Positions 8,509-14,777 of a stretch of DNA of 64,000 bases are shown piece by piece. Position 1 is the stretch's first letter; each line of letters starts with the position of its first letter. The stretch comes from Clostridium sp. (lineage in GTDB: Bacteria > Bacillota > Clostridia > Clostridiales > Clostridiaceae). The stretch covers positions 109,199 through 173,198 of the forward strand of contig JARLHR010000091.1 of the NCBI GenBank assembly GCA_031292145.1, written 5' to 3'. The notes under the pieces were generated by a model. That model did not search any database. It worked only from the letters and a program-made list of their open reading frames with translations, and was not told the origin of the DNA. The position numbers were made by a program, and so were the translations under genes.

Positions 8509-8510
8509 AA

Positions 8511-8786
8511 TCAATCAACCTTTCTTAATTTATCTGTAATAGCTGCTGCTTTCTTAAATTCAGCTAAACACGTAGGGCATATGTCTAATCCCAAAACATT
8601 AGTTAAATCTTTCATTTCTCCGCAGCAATGACAACCGACTTGATGTTTCCTTAAGATAATATCTTCACCTTCAACAAAAATCTCCATTGGGTCATTCTCA
8701 TTAATTTTTAAAACCTTTCTAAGTTCTTTTGGAATTACTACCCTTCCTAATGGATCTACATTTCTAACTATTCCTGTTGCTTTCAT
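8511..8786 (-). CDS. AbrB/SpoVT-type regulator with C-terminal Cys pairs
   Basis: Residues 1-50 are an AbrB swapped-hairpin DNA-binding domain: GIVRNVDPLGRVVIPKELRK. The C-terminal part has CHCC and CPTC pairs that could hold one zinc. Length is 91 aa, normal for AbrB/SpoVT. Phage-borne AbrB proteins probably regulate phage or host transition genes. The family is certain; targets are unknown. Confidence 0.93.
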   Translation of the reverse strand: MKATGIVRNVDPLGRVVIPKELRKVLKINENDPMEIFVEGEDIILRKHQVGCHCCGEMKDLTNVLGLDICPTCLAEFKKAAAITDKLRKVD

Positions 8787-8800
8787 AATTAATCATCCTT

Positions 8801-8959
8801 TCAAATTACATATTTATTTTTATTTTTTAACAATACTTTTGGTGTATTACCATGCTTCTTTGCCTTCTCTTGGCAATCTGGACATATAAAAATTTTATCT
8901 TTATTCTTTTTACTTACATTCCAACTTAAATTGCATATTCTACATCTTTTGTATTTCAT
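8801..8959 (-). CDS. Zinc-ribbon mini-protein, 52 aa
   Basis: Starts at ATG 8959, with a 4-nt ATGA overlap with the upstream 30-residue gene, so translational coupling is likely. Two knuckles, CRIC (residues 6-9) and CPDC (26-29), make a small zinc ribbon, followed by a Lys-rich tail. No family name. Confidence 0.65.
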   Translation of the reverse strand: MKYKRCRICNLSWNVSKKNKDKIFICPDCQEKAKKHGNTPKVLLKNKNKYVI

Positions 8960-9048
8960 AGGCTTGTACTCTTAACAGCTGCATTAATCTTCTTAAGTAT
9001 TTCCTCTTTAGATTCTTTTGCTTTAAAAGAGATTACAAAGCCTTTCAT
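8956..9048 (-). CDS. Micro-protein, 30 aa
   Basis: ATG at 9048 follows GAGGTG with 8-nt spacing. The product is one amphipathic, Lys/Glu-rich helix. The stop overlaps the start of the zinc-ribbon gene (CTATGA). The good RBS and coupling argue that it is translated; the peptide's own role, if any, is unknown. Confidence 0.5.
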   Translation of the reverse strand: MKGFVISFKAKESKEEILKKINAAVKSTSL

Positions 9049-9050
9049 CT

Positions 9051-9911
9051 TTATTTCACCTCAATTTTTATACCAGTAATTAATTCAAATTTTTTAGCAT
9101 TAAAGTTTGGGATGCTCTTAATTATTTCTTTTTCATCATTAGTCAAGTTGTCCCATAAATTATTCCAGGCTTCTTTATAAGAGAATACTTTTAAATATCC
9201 ACCAGTGGTTTTATATGTTGGATACTCTTCTTTTTCTTCATCTGACATATTCTCTTCACAAACCCATGTTGTAGTTTCCATATTCCAATTTATAATTCTT
9301 CTTGCTCTATGATCTAGCCAATCCCTATAGATTAATTCAGAAGGCTTGTCAAAGAATTTAATTTTCTCTTCTTGGGTGCAAAATACTCCGCTAGAGTAGT
9401 CCACTGTGTTCCCATCACCTGTGTTCCCATCACCTGTGTTCCAATCACCTGTGTTCCAATTACCTGTGTTCCTATTACCTGTGTTCCTATTACCTGTGTT
9501 CCCATCACCTGTGTTCCAATCACCTGTGTTCCTATTACCTGTGTTCCCATCACCTGTGTTCCAATCACCTGTGTTCCTATTACCTGTGTTCTCGAGTCCT
9601 GTGCAATCCCTACCAGTGTTTACGATAGTTAAAAGCTCCTGCCATGGTATTTCTCTAATTATTACTAACTCATTAGTAACTGACTTATTACCCTCTGTTT
9701 CTACCAACCCTATAGCTTCAACTTCTGCTACTTTATTGCTGCTGTCAAAACTATAATAATTAAAACAATCACTTGCTTTTTGGCAGAAATGAAAACCTCT
9801 ATTACATAGTCCAATATCGCCCTCATGTTTAAATATCTTTCCAACTTCATATTGGAATCCTCTGCATGTCCAATCGCTGTTAAATACCTTAAATCCTTTT
9901 ACATTACTCAT
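9051..9911 (-). CDS. DUF7666-like phage protein with NTG pentapeptide repeats
   Basis: The N-terminal about 95 residues (KGFKVFNSDWTCRGFQYEVG ... LCNRGFHFC) match a domain common in phage proteins, often called DUF7666. Residues 98-172 are about 15 pentapeptides of the form NTG[DN][RWG]. A C-terminal domain of about 110 residues follows. NTG pentapeptide tracts form a right-handed beta solenoid in related proteins. The repeat DNA is a near-perfect 15-bp tandem array, so copy number may vary. The role is unknown. Confidence 0.8.
   Translation of the reverse strand: MSNVKGFKVFNSDWTCRGFQYEVGKIFKHEGDIGLCNRGFHFCQKASDCFNYYSFDSSNKVAEVEAIGLVETEGNKSVTNELVIIREIPWQELLTIVNTGRDCTGLENTGNRNTGDWNTGDGNTGNRNTGDWNTGDGNTGNRNTGNRNTGNWNTGDWNTGDGNTGDGNTVDYSSGVFCTQEEKIKFFDKPSELIYRDWLDHRARRIINWNMETTTWVCEENMSDEEKEEYPTYKTTGGYLKVFSYKEAWNNLWDNLTNDEKEIIKSIPNFNAKKFELITGIKIEVK
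9396..9620 (-). repeat. 15-bp tandem repeat inside the pentapeptide protein gene
   Basis: About 12 near-identical copies of CCTGTGTTCCCATCA or close variants (plus strand) lie here, each coding one pentapeptide. A 45-bp block (NR-DW-DG units) is itself duplicated at about 9488-9577, showing recent unequal exchange. Because the unit is 15 bp and stop-free on both strands, false open frames occur across it. Confidence 0.95.
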
Positions 9912-9912
9912 T

Positions 9913-10068
9913 TTATTTACCTCCTAAAATTTGTTTTTCTGTGAACTTTACCATTTCAAAATTATGTGAACTTAAATTCTTGCAGATATACTTTTCTTCA
10001 TAATGGTCGTATTTTTCGACTTCATATTTTTGTCCTTCGTGATTGAATACTCTGCCAGATTCAATCAA
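9913..10068 (-). CDS. Small phage protein, 51 aa (TTG start)
   Basis: TTG at 10068 lies 8 nt after GGAGGG; the ATG nearer the RBS is followed at once by a stop. The product begins MIESGRVFNHEGQKYEVEKY and is beta-like and charged. Its stop lies 1 nt before the ATG of the next gene. No family recognised. Confidence 0.6.
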   Translation of the reverse strand: MIESGRVFNHEGQKYEVEKYDHYEEKYICKNLSSHNFEMVKFTEKQILGGK

Positions 10069-10136
10069 TTTTTCATCCCTCCTTTTTCTTTTCCTTTCAA
10101 AATGTGGTAGAATATTGTTGAAAGGGGGTGTTATTT

Positions 10137-10625
10137 ATGGGTTATTATGAAACTGCTCAAATATGTGAAAATGGTCATGTTATAACTGTGTGTTATCCTA
10201 CTGATTCTGGTGAAAATTATTGTCACTCATGCGGATCTAAAACTATGACCACTTGTCCAAGTTGCGATGCTCAAATACGTGGTAAATATCAATCAGATGG
10301 TGCAATAAGCATTACTACTAAGAAAAATTTCCCAACTCCATCGTTTTGCTATAATTGTGGCGATCCATATCCTTGGACTAAATCTGCATTAGAAGCAACT
10401 AGTGAGCTGTTACAACTAGAATCAACCTTATCAGCAGAAGAATTATCATATTTAAATGAAAATATGGCATCTATTTTAGTTGATACTCCAAAAACTACAG
10501 TCGTAGCAACTAAATTAAAAATTGCACTTGGGAAAGCTGGTTCTACTGCAGCTTCTGCAATAAAAGACATATTAGTTGATATTGCATCTGAAACAGCAAA
10601 GAAAATTATTTTCCCTCAGCAGTAG
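10137..10625 (+). CDS. DUF2321 family protein
   Basis: ATG at 10137 follows AAAGGGGG by 8 nt; an in-frame GTG at 10128 lies inside that RBS and is not the start. The N-terminal half has Cys pairs in the DUF2321 pattern: AQICENGHVIT, CHSCG, CPSCDAQIRG and CYNCGDPYPW, suggesting two zinc knuckles. The C-terminal half is Ala/Ser-rich helix. It faces against the early operon, like a separately expressed cargo gene. Its 3' end overlaps the convergent gene by 20 nt. Confidence 0.85.
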   Translation: MGYYETAQICENGHVITVCYPTDSGENYCHSCGSKTMTTCPSCDAQIRGKYQSDGAISITTKKNFPTPSFCYNCGDPYPWTKSALEATSELLQLESTLSAEELSYLNENMASILVDTPKTTVVATKLKIALGKAGSTAASAIKDILVDIASETAKKIIFPQQ

Positions 10626-10935
10626 CTTCTATAACTAGCAATTTATAACCTGGACATTTATCAAGTCCACATTTATATGGTTTATTTTTTACCCAACATT
10701 TAGGACAAGTTTCATGTAACTTCTTACCTGCTTGTGGTGAAAAATTACTCACTGACTGCTCTTGAACTGGTACTTCTTGAGCAGTTTCTAATGGTACAAA
10801 CATTTCACTACTAACTAACTTAATATCTGCTCTTGATATAACTAAACTATAATATGGGTTGTGATTTTTCTTAAGATACTCTACTACTGGGTTGCATATT
10901 TCTTCTAATTCTTGAATCTCTTTTTCTTTGTTCAT
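10606..10935 (-). CDS. Hypothetical phage protein, 109 aa, paralogue of 11470-11628
   Basis: Residues 6-50 (EIQELEEICNPVVEYLKKN ... IKLVSSEMFVPLE) align with nearly the whole 52-residue product of 11470-11628. The C-terminal half adds a Cys motif (CPKCWVKNKPYKCGLDKCPG). Function unknown. The two genes are probably a duplication with one copy extended or the other truncated. Confidence 0.72.
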   Translation of the reverse strand: MNKEKEIQELEEICNPVVEYLKKNHNPYYSLVISRADIKLVSSEMFVPLETAQEVPVQEQSVSNFSPQAGKKLHETCPKCWVKNKPYKCGLDKCPGYKLLVIEATAEGK

Positions 10936-10946
10936 GGTTTTCCTCC

Positions 10947-11138
10947 TTATAAAATTACTGAATCTGTTCTGAATCTGTATCCTGGTGTTAATAGCCTGTC
11001 AATTCTAAAATGTCTTAAGAAGCCTTCTTTGACTTGTCCTATAACTTTAGGAATAATCATTTCATTAAATGGGTTAAATATTCTCCAGTTAACTGTTATA
11101 ACTGATAGAAAATTCTTTCCTATGCCTTTGTAATACAA
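10947..11138 (-). CDS. Hypothetical phage protein, 63 aa (TTG start)
   Basis: TTG at 11138 is preceded by AAAGGAGTG at about 10 nt. The product (start MYYKGIGKNFLSV) is basic with alternating hydrophobic residues. It is 11 nt from the next gene in the same direction. Weakly supported by RBS and packing. Confidence 0.5.
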   Translation of the reverse strand: MYYKGIGKNFLSVITVNWRIFNPFNEMIIPKVIGQVKEGFLRHFRIDRLLTPGYRFRTDSVIL

Positions 11139-11164
11139 CTTTTATTCACTCCTTTAATTAAATT

Positions 11165-11193
11165 TGCTTGTACACTTTCCAACTCTTATAATT
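11165..11193 (+). promoter_or_regulatory. Predicted promoter of the KTSC gene
   Basis: TTGCTT, 17-bp spacer, TATAAT. It points right, towards the gene starting at 11244. Confidence 0.6.
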
Positions 11194-11243
11194 AAAGTAT
11201 CAGTTTGACAGAACTGAAATATTTATGAAAGGTGGTGTTACAT

Positions 11244-11444
11244 ATGAATTTAAGACCTGTTTCATCAAGTCGAATGAATGCAGTTGGTTGGGAAAATAAC
11301 ACAATGTATATTAGATTCAAAAATGGTTCTGTTTACGCATATATGAATGTGTCTGAATCACAATATACTGATTTTATTAATTCTCCATCTTTAGGATCTG
11401 CTTTAGCTCAATTTGATAAAGTTCATCCTTATCATAGAGTTTAA
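11244..11444 (+). CDS. KTSC domain protein, 66 aa
   Basis: ATG at 11244 lies 8 nt after AAAGGTGG. The sequence SSSRMNAVGWENNTMYIRF ... VYAYMNVSE ... HPYHRV fits the KTSC domain, which usually begins with a KTSC or related motif and is found alone or next to nucleic-acid enzymes. It has its own rightward promoter in the leftward early operon, as for a moron-type cargo gene. The biochemical role of the domain is not established. Confidence 0.85.
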   Translation: MNLRPVSSSRMNAVGWENNTMYIRFKNGSVYAYMNVSESQYTDFINSPSLGSALAQFDKVHPYHRV

Positions 11445-11469
11445 TCTCTTAGTGATGGCTAATTGGTAC

Positions 11470-11628
11470 TTAGTCATCGCTTTTTAGTGGTATGCCTATT
11501 TCATCCCTAACTAATTTAATGCAACTATCTGTGATAATTATGGTACAGTGTGAATCCCAATTATTTTTCAGATATTCCACTAATGGTTCAGATAACTCCT
11601 TTAGTTTTTCAATTTCCGGATTATTCAT
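11470..11628 (-). CDS. Small phage protein, 52 aa, paralogue of 10606-10935
   Basis: ATG at 11628 overlaps the stop of the 19-residue frame upstream (AAATGA), a coupled arrangement. The product MNNPEIEKLKELSEPLVEYL aligns with the N-terminal half of the 109-residue protein at 10606-10935, sharing VEYLK-N, IKLV and the final PL motif. No function known. Confidence 0.68.
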   Translation of the reverse strand: MNNPEIEKLKELSEPLVEYLKNNWDSHCTIIITDSCIKLVRDEIGIPLKSDD

Positions 11629-11684
11629 TTATTGCCACCCTTCTTTTTTAAAAGTTCTAAATAGTATTCATCTGCCTCATTCAC
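11625..11684 (-). CDS. 19-residue micro-protein MNEADEYYLELLKKKGGNK
   Basis: GTG start at 11684 lies 9 nt after AAGGAGG, which itself lies inside the end of the XRE gene. The stop overlaps the next gene's ATG by 4 nt. A near-copy of the peptide is encoded at 12518-12577. The repeated peptide, a GTG start and RBS at both sites argue for real translation or a conserved coupling device. Confidence 0.5.
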   Translation of the reverse strand: MNEADEYYLELLKKKGGNK

Positions 11685-11895
11685 TTTTGGGTTCCTCCTT
11701 AACATATAATTCTTTGTAAGATACACCTAAGCCATTACAAAGCTTACTTATAGTCATAGGTCTTACCTTGTCCACATTTCCATTAACAAGTCTTGATATT
11801 TGAGTTTTTGACATTCCTGTCTTTTCTGCAAGTTCTGAATAACTGATTCCTTTTTCAATTACTATTTCTTTTAATCGTTCAACATTTAGTGCCAT
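11677..11895 (-). CDS. Cro-like XRE regulator
   Basis: A 72-residue XRE helix-turn-helix protein: ISYSELAEKTGMSKTQISRL. It is the first gene of the leftward early operon and divergent from the rightward XRE gene at 12160, which is the place of Cro in a phage switch. The ATG at 11895 follows GGAGGTGAAAG. The Cro role is inferred from position. Confidence 0.86.
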   Translation of the reverse strand: MALNVERLKEIVIEKGISYSELAEKTGMSKTQISRLVNGNVDKVRPMTISKLCNGLGVSYKELYVKEEPKSE

Positions 11896-12159
11896 TTTTC
11901 TTTCACCTCCGTCCTTTCTATATTTTCATTATAATTACTTTGTTTTCAGATTGAAACATTGATATAAGATAGTTATATGAAATTATCTTTATTTTCCTTA
12001 ATATTCCTTTATTTATCTCTATTTTAATCAAATTTAAAATAATTCTATTTTTGAAAACTTTTTTGTGTTTTTATGTCATTAATTTAAATAGTTGAATTTT
12101 ATTTACAATAGTTTACTTTTTTTAACTTTTGTTATATACTTATTTAAGAGGTGAAAACA
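11896..12159. promoter_or_regulatory. Divergent switch region with early and repressor promoters
   Basis: This AT-rich spacer separates the Cro-like gene from the rightward XRE gene. Rightward: TTTACT at 12112, 17-bp spacer, TATACT at 12135. Leftward: TATAAT on the minus strand at 11933-11928 with only a weak -35. A dyad TGTTT-N8-AAACA at 11941-11958 overlaps the leftward -35 zone and may be an operator. Confidence 0.6.
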
Positions 12160-12516
12160 ATGAATTTTATTGATAGATTAAAAAATTATATGAATGAAAA
12201 CAATTTGAAGCAAATAGATTTATCTGATAAGACTGGTATGAGTAGAGGAAGTATAAGTAATATACTTAGTGGAAAGAGAACTCCAAATGAAAAAATGCTT
12301 ACAGTATTAAGCGAAATGAGTGGTAAAAGTATAAACTGGTGGCTCTATGGAAATGAAATACGTAACAATTTAGATTCTCTAAACAAATTAATTGATTTAT
12401 TCATTTCTAATGGAGATATAAAAGCAGATGGTTCTTATGATGAAGATACTAAAAATATATTACATACTATGCTAGATAAAGAAATACGTGTAAAATTGCA
12501 AAATAAAAAGGCTTAA
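12160..12516 (+). CDS. CI-like XRE repressor candidate, 118 aa
   Basis: ATG at 12160 lies 5 nt after AGAGGTGA; the in-frame GTG at 12151 is within the RBS. The N-terminal HTH is clear (LKQIDLSDKTGMSRGSISNILSGKR). The C-terminal half is helical and may dimerise. Without a peptidase domain it is not a LexA-type repressor. It is divergent from the Cro-like gene. Confidence 0.84.
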   Translation: MNFIDRLKNYMNENNLKQIDLSDKTGMSRGSISNILSGKRTPNEKMLTVLSEMSGKSINWWLYGNEIRNNLDSLNKLIDLFISNGDIKADGSYDEDTKNILHTMLDKEIRVKLQNKKA

Positions 12517-12541
12517 CTCACTTGTTAGCCTTTATTTTTTT
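12508..12541 (+). terminator. Terminator of the XRE gene at 12160
   Basis: AAGGCTTAAC pairs with GTTAGCCTT (one bulge), followed by a T-rich tract. It overlaps the micro-ORF on the other strand. Confidence 0.65.
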
Positions 12542-12577
12542 GATTATTTCTAAAAGAAACTTGTCTGCTTCATTCAC
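12518..12577 (-). CDS. 19-residue micro-protein MNEADKFLLEIIKKIKANK
   Basis: GTG start at 12577 lies 7-9 nt after GGGGGATG. The peptide matches the one at 11625-11684 (identical MNEAD, same length, same NK end). It is convergent with the XRE gene and ends 1 nt from its stop, within the terminator. Translation is not proven; the similarity is the evidence. Confidence 0.42.
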   Translation of the reverse strand: MNEADKFLLEIIKKIKANK

Positions 12578-12733
12578 TTTTAAACATCCCCCACTGATAA
12601 TAATATCGCTTTAAATGATAAAATCATTATAGCACATGCGAACACTTGTTTGCAATATTAATATATATTGGTAATATTTTAACATTGTAAACATTATGTG
12701 CCTTGCTGTAAACTTATTATACACCCAAAAAGG

Positions 12734-12748
12734 TTGTATATATTACAA
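12734..12748. promoter_or_regulatory. Dyad TTGTATATATTACAA
   Basis: A 15-bp dyad with 5-bp arms TTGTA/TACAA, 43 nt upstream of the XRE gene at 12792. Possible operator of one of the adjacent regulators. Confidence 0.4.
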
Positions 12749-12791
12749 CATTTCCCCATAATAGGACACTTTAAAAAGAGAGGTGCTAACT

Positions 12792-13022
12792 TTGCTGAGG
12801 TGCAAAAGAAGAATAAGAGGTCTAAACCAATCACAATTAGGGAAAAGAATACGAAAAAGTAAAAGTTATGTTAGTAGGTTGGAAAGAAAAGTAAAAGGAT
12901 ATGAGCCAAATTTGCATATGATAAAAAAACTAGGTAAAGAATTGGAATGTTGCCCTATAGAATTATTTGTATTTTTTGCAGATATTGATTGTAAATATTT
13001 TAAAAAATCAGATTTGCTTTAA
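12792..13022 (+). CDS. Small XRE regulator, 76 aa (TTG start)
   Basis: TTG at 12792 follows GAGAGGTG by 6 nt; an upstream in-frame GTG lies in that RBS. The HTH reads LNQSQLGKRIRKSKSYVSRLERK. The protein is very basic, with Cys in its C-terminus. It lies between two other XRE genes facing right, next to the integrase. Probably controls lysogeny or excision. Confidence 0.75.
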   Translation: MLRCKRRIRGLNQSQLGKRIRKSKSYVSRLERKVKGYEPNLHMIKKLGKELECCPIELFVFFADIDCKYFKKSDLL

Positions 13023-13046
13023 AATATTCAATTTACAAAACTGTCC

Positions 13047-13090
13047 CTAAAATGATTATAATATAGCCTTTTTTACACTAAAATGATTAT
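13047..13090. promoter_or_regulatory. Paired 13-bp operators upstream of the XRE repressor gene
   Basis: CTAAAATGATTAT occurs twice, at 13047-13059 and 13078-13090, with a 31-bp repeat distance (three helical turns). The second copy extends into an imperfect dyad ATGATTAT-GTA-ATAGTCAT. This fits cooperative binding of a repressor on one DNA face. Confidence 0.65.
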
Positions 13091-13153
13091 GTAATAGTCA
13101 TTATGTAACAATATGCTCCTGTATAATTATAATTAAAAGAATATAAGGAGCAT

Positions 13154-13450
13154 ATGACATTGTTAGGTGAAAGAATTAAATTACTTAGAAATGAACAGGG
13201 AATTACACAAGACCAACTTGCAGAATATATAAACGTATCTAGATCAAGCGTAAACGGATATGAAAATGGTGGTGTTGAACCTAGTTTAAGTGTTCTAGTT
13301 AAGCTAGCTGATGTATTTAACGTTAGCTTGGACTATCTATTAGAACGAACCGAAGAAAAGCATAATATTAATCTACTAAATCAAGATGCCAAAGACTTTT
13401 TACTTAAAGTAATTGAACTTGCAAATGATTATAAAATAAAAAAGAAGTAA
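13154..13450 (+). CDS. XRE-family repressor, 98 aa
   Basis: A strong HTH (GITQDQLAEYINVSRSSVNGYENG) followed by PSLSVLVKLADVFNVSLDYLLERTEE, the classic phage and ICE repressor layout, then a short C-terminal helix. The start may be ATG 13154, only 3 nt from AAGGAG, or TTG 13160 at 9 nt, which fits better. The twin 13-bp operators lie just upstream, so it probably regulates itself and perhaps the integrase. Confidence 0.88.
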   Translation: MTLLGERIKLLRNEQGITQDQLAEYINVSRSSVNGYENGGVEPSLSVLVKLADVFNVSLDYLLERTEEKHNINLLNQDAKDFLLKVIELANDYKIKKK

Positions 13451-13490
13451 TCTATATAACTTAATGTATAAGATTACTTCTTATTTTTTA
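13442..13490. terminator. Bidirectional terminator between XRE and integrase genes
   Basis: AAGAAGTAATCT (13442-13453) pairs perfectly with AGATTACTTCTT (13471-13482), followed by a T run on the plus strand; A-rich sequence on the left serves the convergent integrase. Confidence 0.88.
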
Positions 13491-14426
13491 TTTTTTAATC
13501 TTTATTGATTTTTTATTAATGAACTCTAAAGGATTAAAATCTTCAAAGCCATCCTGTAGGTCTTTGGTGAACATATTAACATAGTTTCTAACCATATCCA
13601 TGTCACTATGGTTAAGTGTCTTCTGTAACTTAAATATATCCCCTCCATTAAGTATCCATTGCTTAGAAAAAGTATGTCTCCACCTATGAATACCTGTCTT
13701 TTTAACGCCTCTAGAATGATTATAACGCCTCATGCTGCTATCTATACTATCTCTATTCATTTGGTCACCATAAGCAGTACAAAAAGCATAATTTTCTTCA
13801 TTCCCTTCTCTTATAGCTAAAAATTCCCTAAGAATAGGCTTTAATGATGGAGTTATTGGAATTGCTAAAGGTCTTCTGTTTTTTGTAGTTCCTAAAAACA
13901 ATAGGTTATTATCTAGATCTATATCTTTGATTTTTAAATTTCTTATGTTGGAGCATCTCATGCCTGTAGAGTAAAGTAAATTGCATATGGTCCAGTTCCT
14001 AAACTCTACAAAACTACAATTACTTTTATTTGGTTTTTTGAGTAATATCTTAACTTCATCTTCTGTATAAGTTTCTATTACTGGCTTATCATATTTTACT
14101 AAAGCAATATGAAATTTTTCCATATACCCTAGCTTCATGAAGTAATATAAAATTGTTTTTAATCCTCTAAGATAAGTATTTATAGTTATATCCTTTATAT
14201 TCAATTCATTCTGGCAACCTACAATAAAATTATCTACTATAGACTTTGTAATATCCTTTATAGGCATCTTAGGCTTAATAAATTTATAAATAGTTCTAAC
14301 TGTATTATCATAAAATTGTATAGTAGCAGGTCTAAAGTTTCTAGTCCTACAATAGAAAATAAATTCATCATAACCTCTATCAAAAGTTATACTTTTTGTA
14401 TTAATTTCAATCATTTTTCTTTTCAA
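13488..14426 (-). CDS. int: Tyrosine site-specific integrase
   Basis: This recombinase integrates and excises the element. The N-terminal SAM-like core-binding domain spans about residues 10-95. The catalytic domain holds the Arg in STGMRCSNIRNL, the HRWRHTF (HxxR) box, the LNHSDMDMVRNY His and Tyr. The likely start is TTG 14426, 8 nt after AAAGGTGG; an open frame continues to 14459. It lies about 105 bp from the tRNA-Leu 3' end, the usual position for an integrase at a tRNA attachment site. The 312-residue length is short but complete. Confidence 0.93.
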   Translation of the reverse strand: MKRKMIEINTKSITFDRGYDEFIFYCRTRNFRPATIQFYDNTVRTIYKFIKPKMPIKDITKSIVDNFIVGCQNELNIKDITINTYLRGLKTILYYFMKLGYMEKFHIALVKYDKPVIETYTEDEVKILLKKPNKSNCSFVEFRNWTICNLLYSTGMRCSNIRNLKIKDIDLDNNLLFLGTTKNRRPLAIPITPSLKPILREFLAIREGNEENYAFCTAYGDQMNRDSIDSSMRRYNHSRGVKKTGIHRWRHTFSKQWILNGGDIFKLQKTLNHSDMDMVRNYVNMFTKDLQDGFEDFNPLEFINKKSIKIKK

Positions 14427-14451
14427 AATATATACCACCTTTATAAAAAAT

Positions 14452-14493
14452 GCACGCACGTTTTAAGTATTTCTACAAAATAAACGTGCGTGC
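14452..14493. repeat. 12-bp perfect inverted repeat upstream of integrase
   Basis: GCACGCACGTTT (14452-14463) and AAACGTGCGTGC (14482-14493) flank 18 bp. The arms are much more GC-rich than their surroundings. The repeat lies between the tRNA and the integrase RBS, so it could be an arm-type integrase/excisionase site, an operator, or a 5' hairpin in the int mRNA. Confidence 0.8.
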
Positions 14494-14531
14494 AAATTTA
14501 ATCCTTTAGGTGGTTTAAACCTTGTAATCAA

Positions 14532-14613
14532 TGCAGGTGACGGGACTTGAACCCGTACGTTATTCAACACACGCCCCTCAAACGTGCCTGTCTGCCAGTT
14601 CCAGCACACCTGC
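14532..14613 (-). tRNA. tRNA-Leu (anticodon GAG), prophage attachment site
   Basis: The minus strand folds as a class II tRNA: acceptor GCAGGTG/CACCTGC, anticodon loop TTGAGGG giving GAG, and T-arm CGGGTTCAAGTCCCG. A discriminator A follows at 14532. CCA is not encoded. The element lies on the 3' side, so the attachment core should overlap the T-arm/acceptor half (about 14532-14560). The partner core lies outside the window. Confidence 0.95.
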
Positions 14614-14777
14614 AAAATATTAATTAACTTCTTAATCATAATTCATTTTTCTTAAAATTTCAAGTGAGTTTCATAAAATATTTAAATTAATTATTAATTA
14701 ATAAACTACTAATTAGTGCACTTTTAAAAAATAATAATTTACAAACTATAAACTATATTTTCTAAAAGTGCCTAGTT

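Noticed and set aside
9396-9620. CRISPR-like array
   Set aside because: The units are 15 bp and directly abut without spacers, and they code for pentapeptides.
9332-9756. Overlapping open frames of repeats such as VPITC and FPSPV
   Set aside because: A 15-bp stop-free repeat gives open frames in other registers; the pentapeptide protein with normal flanking domains is the true frame.
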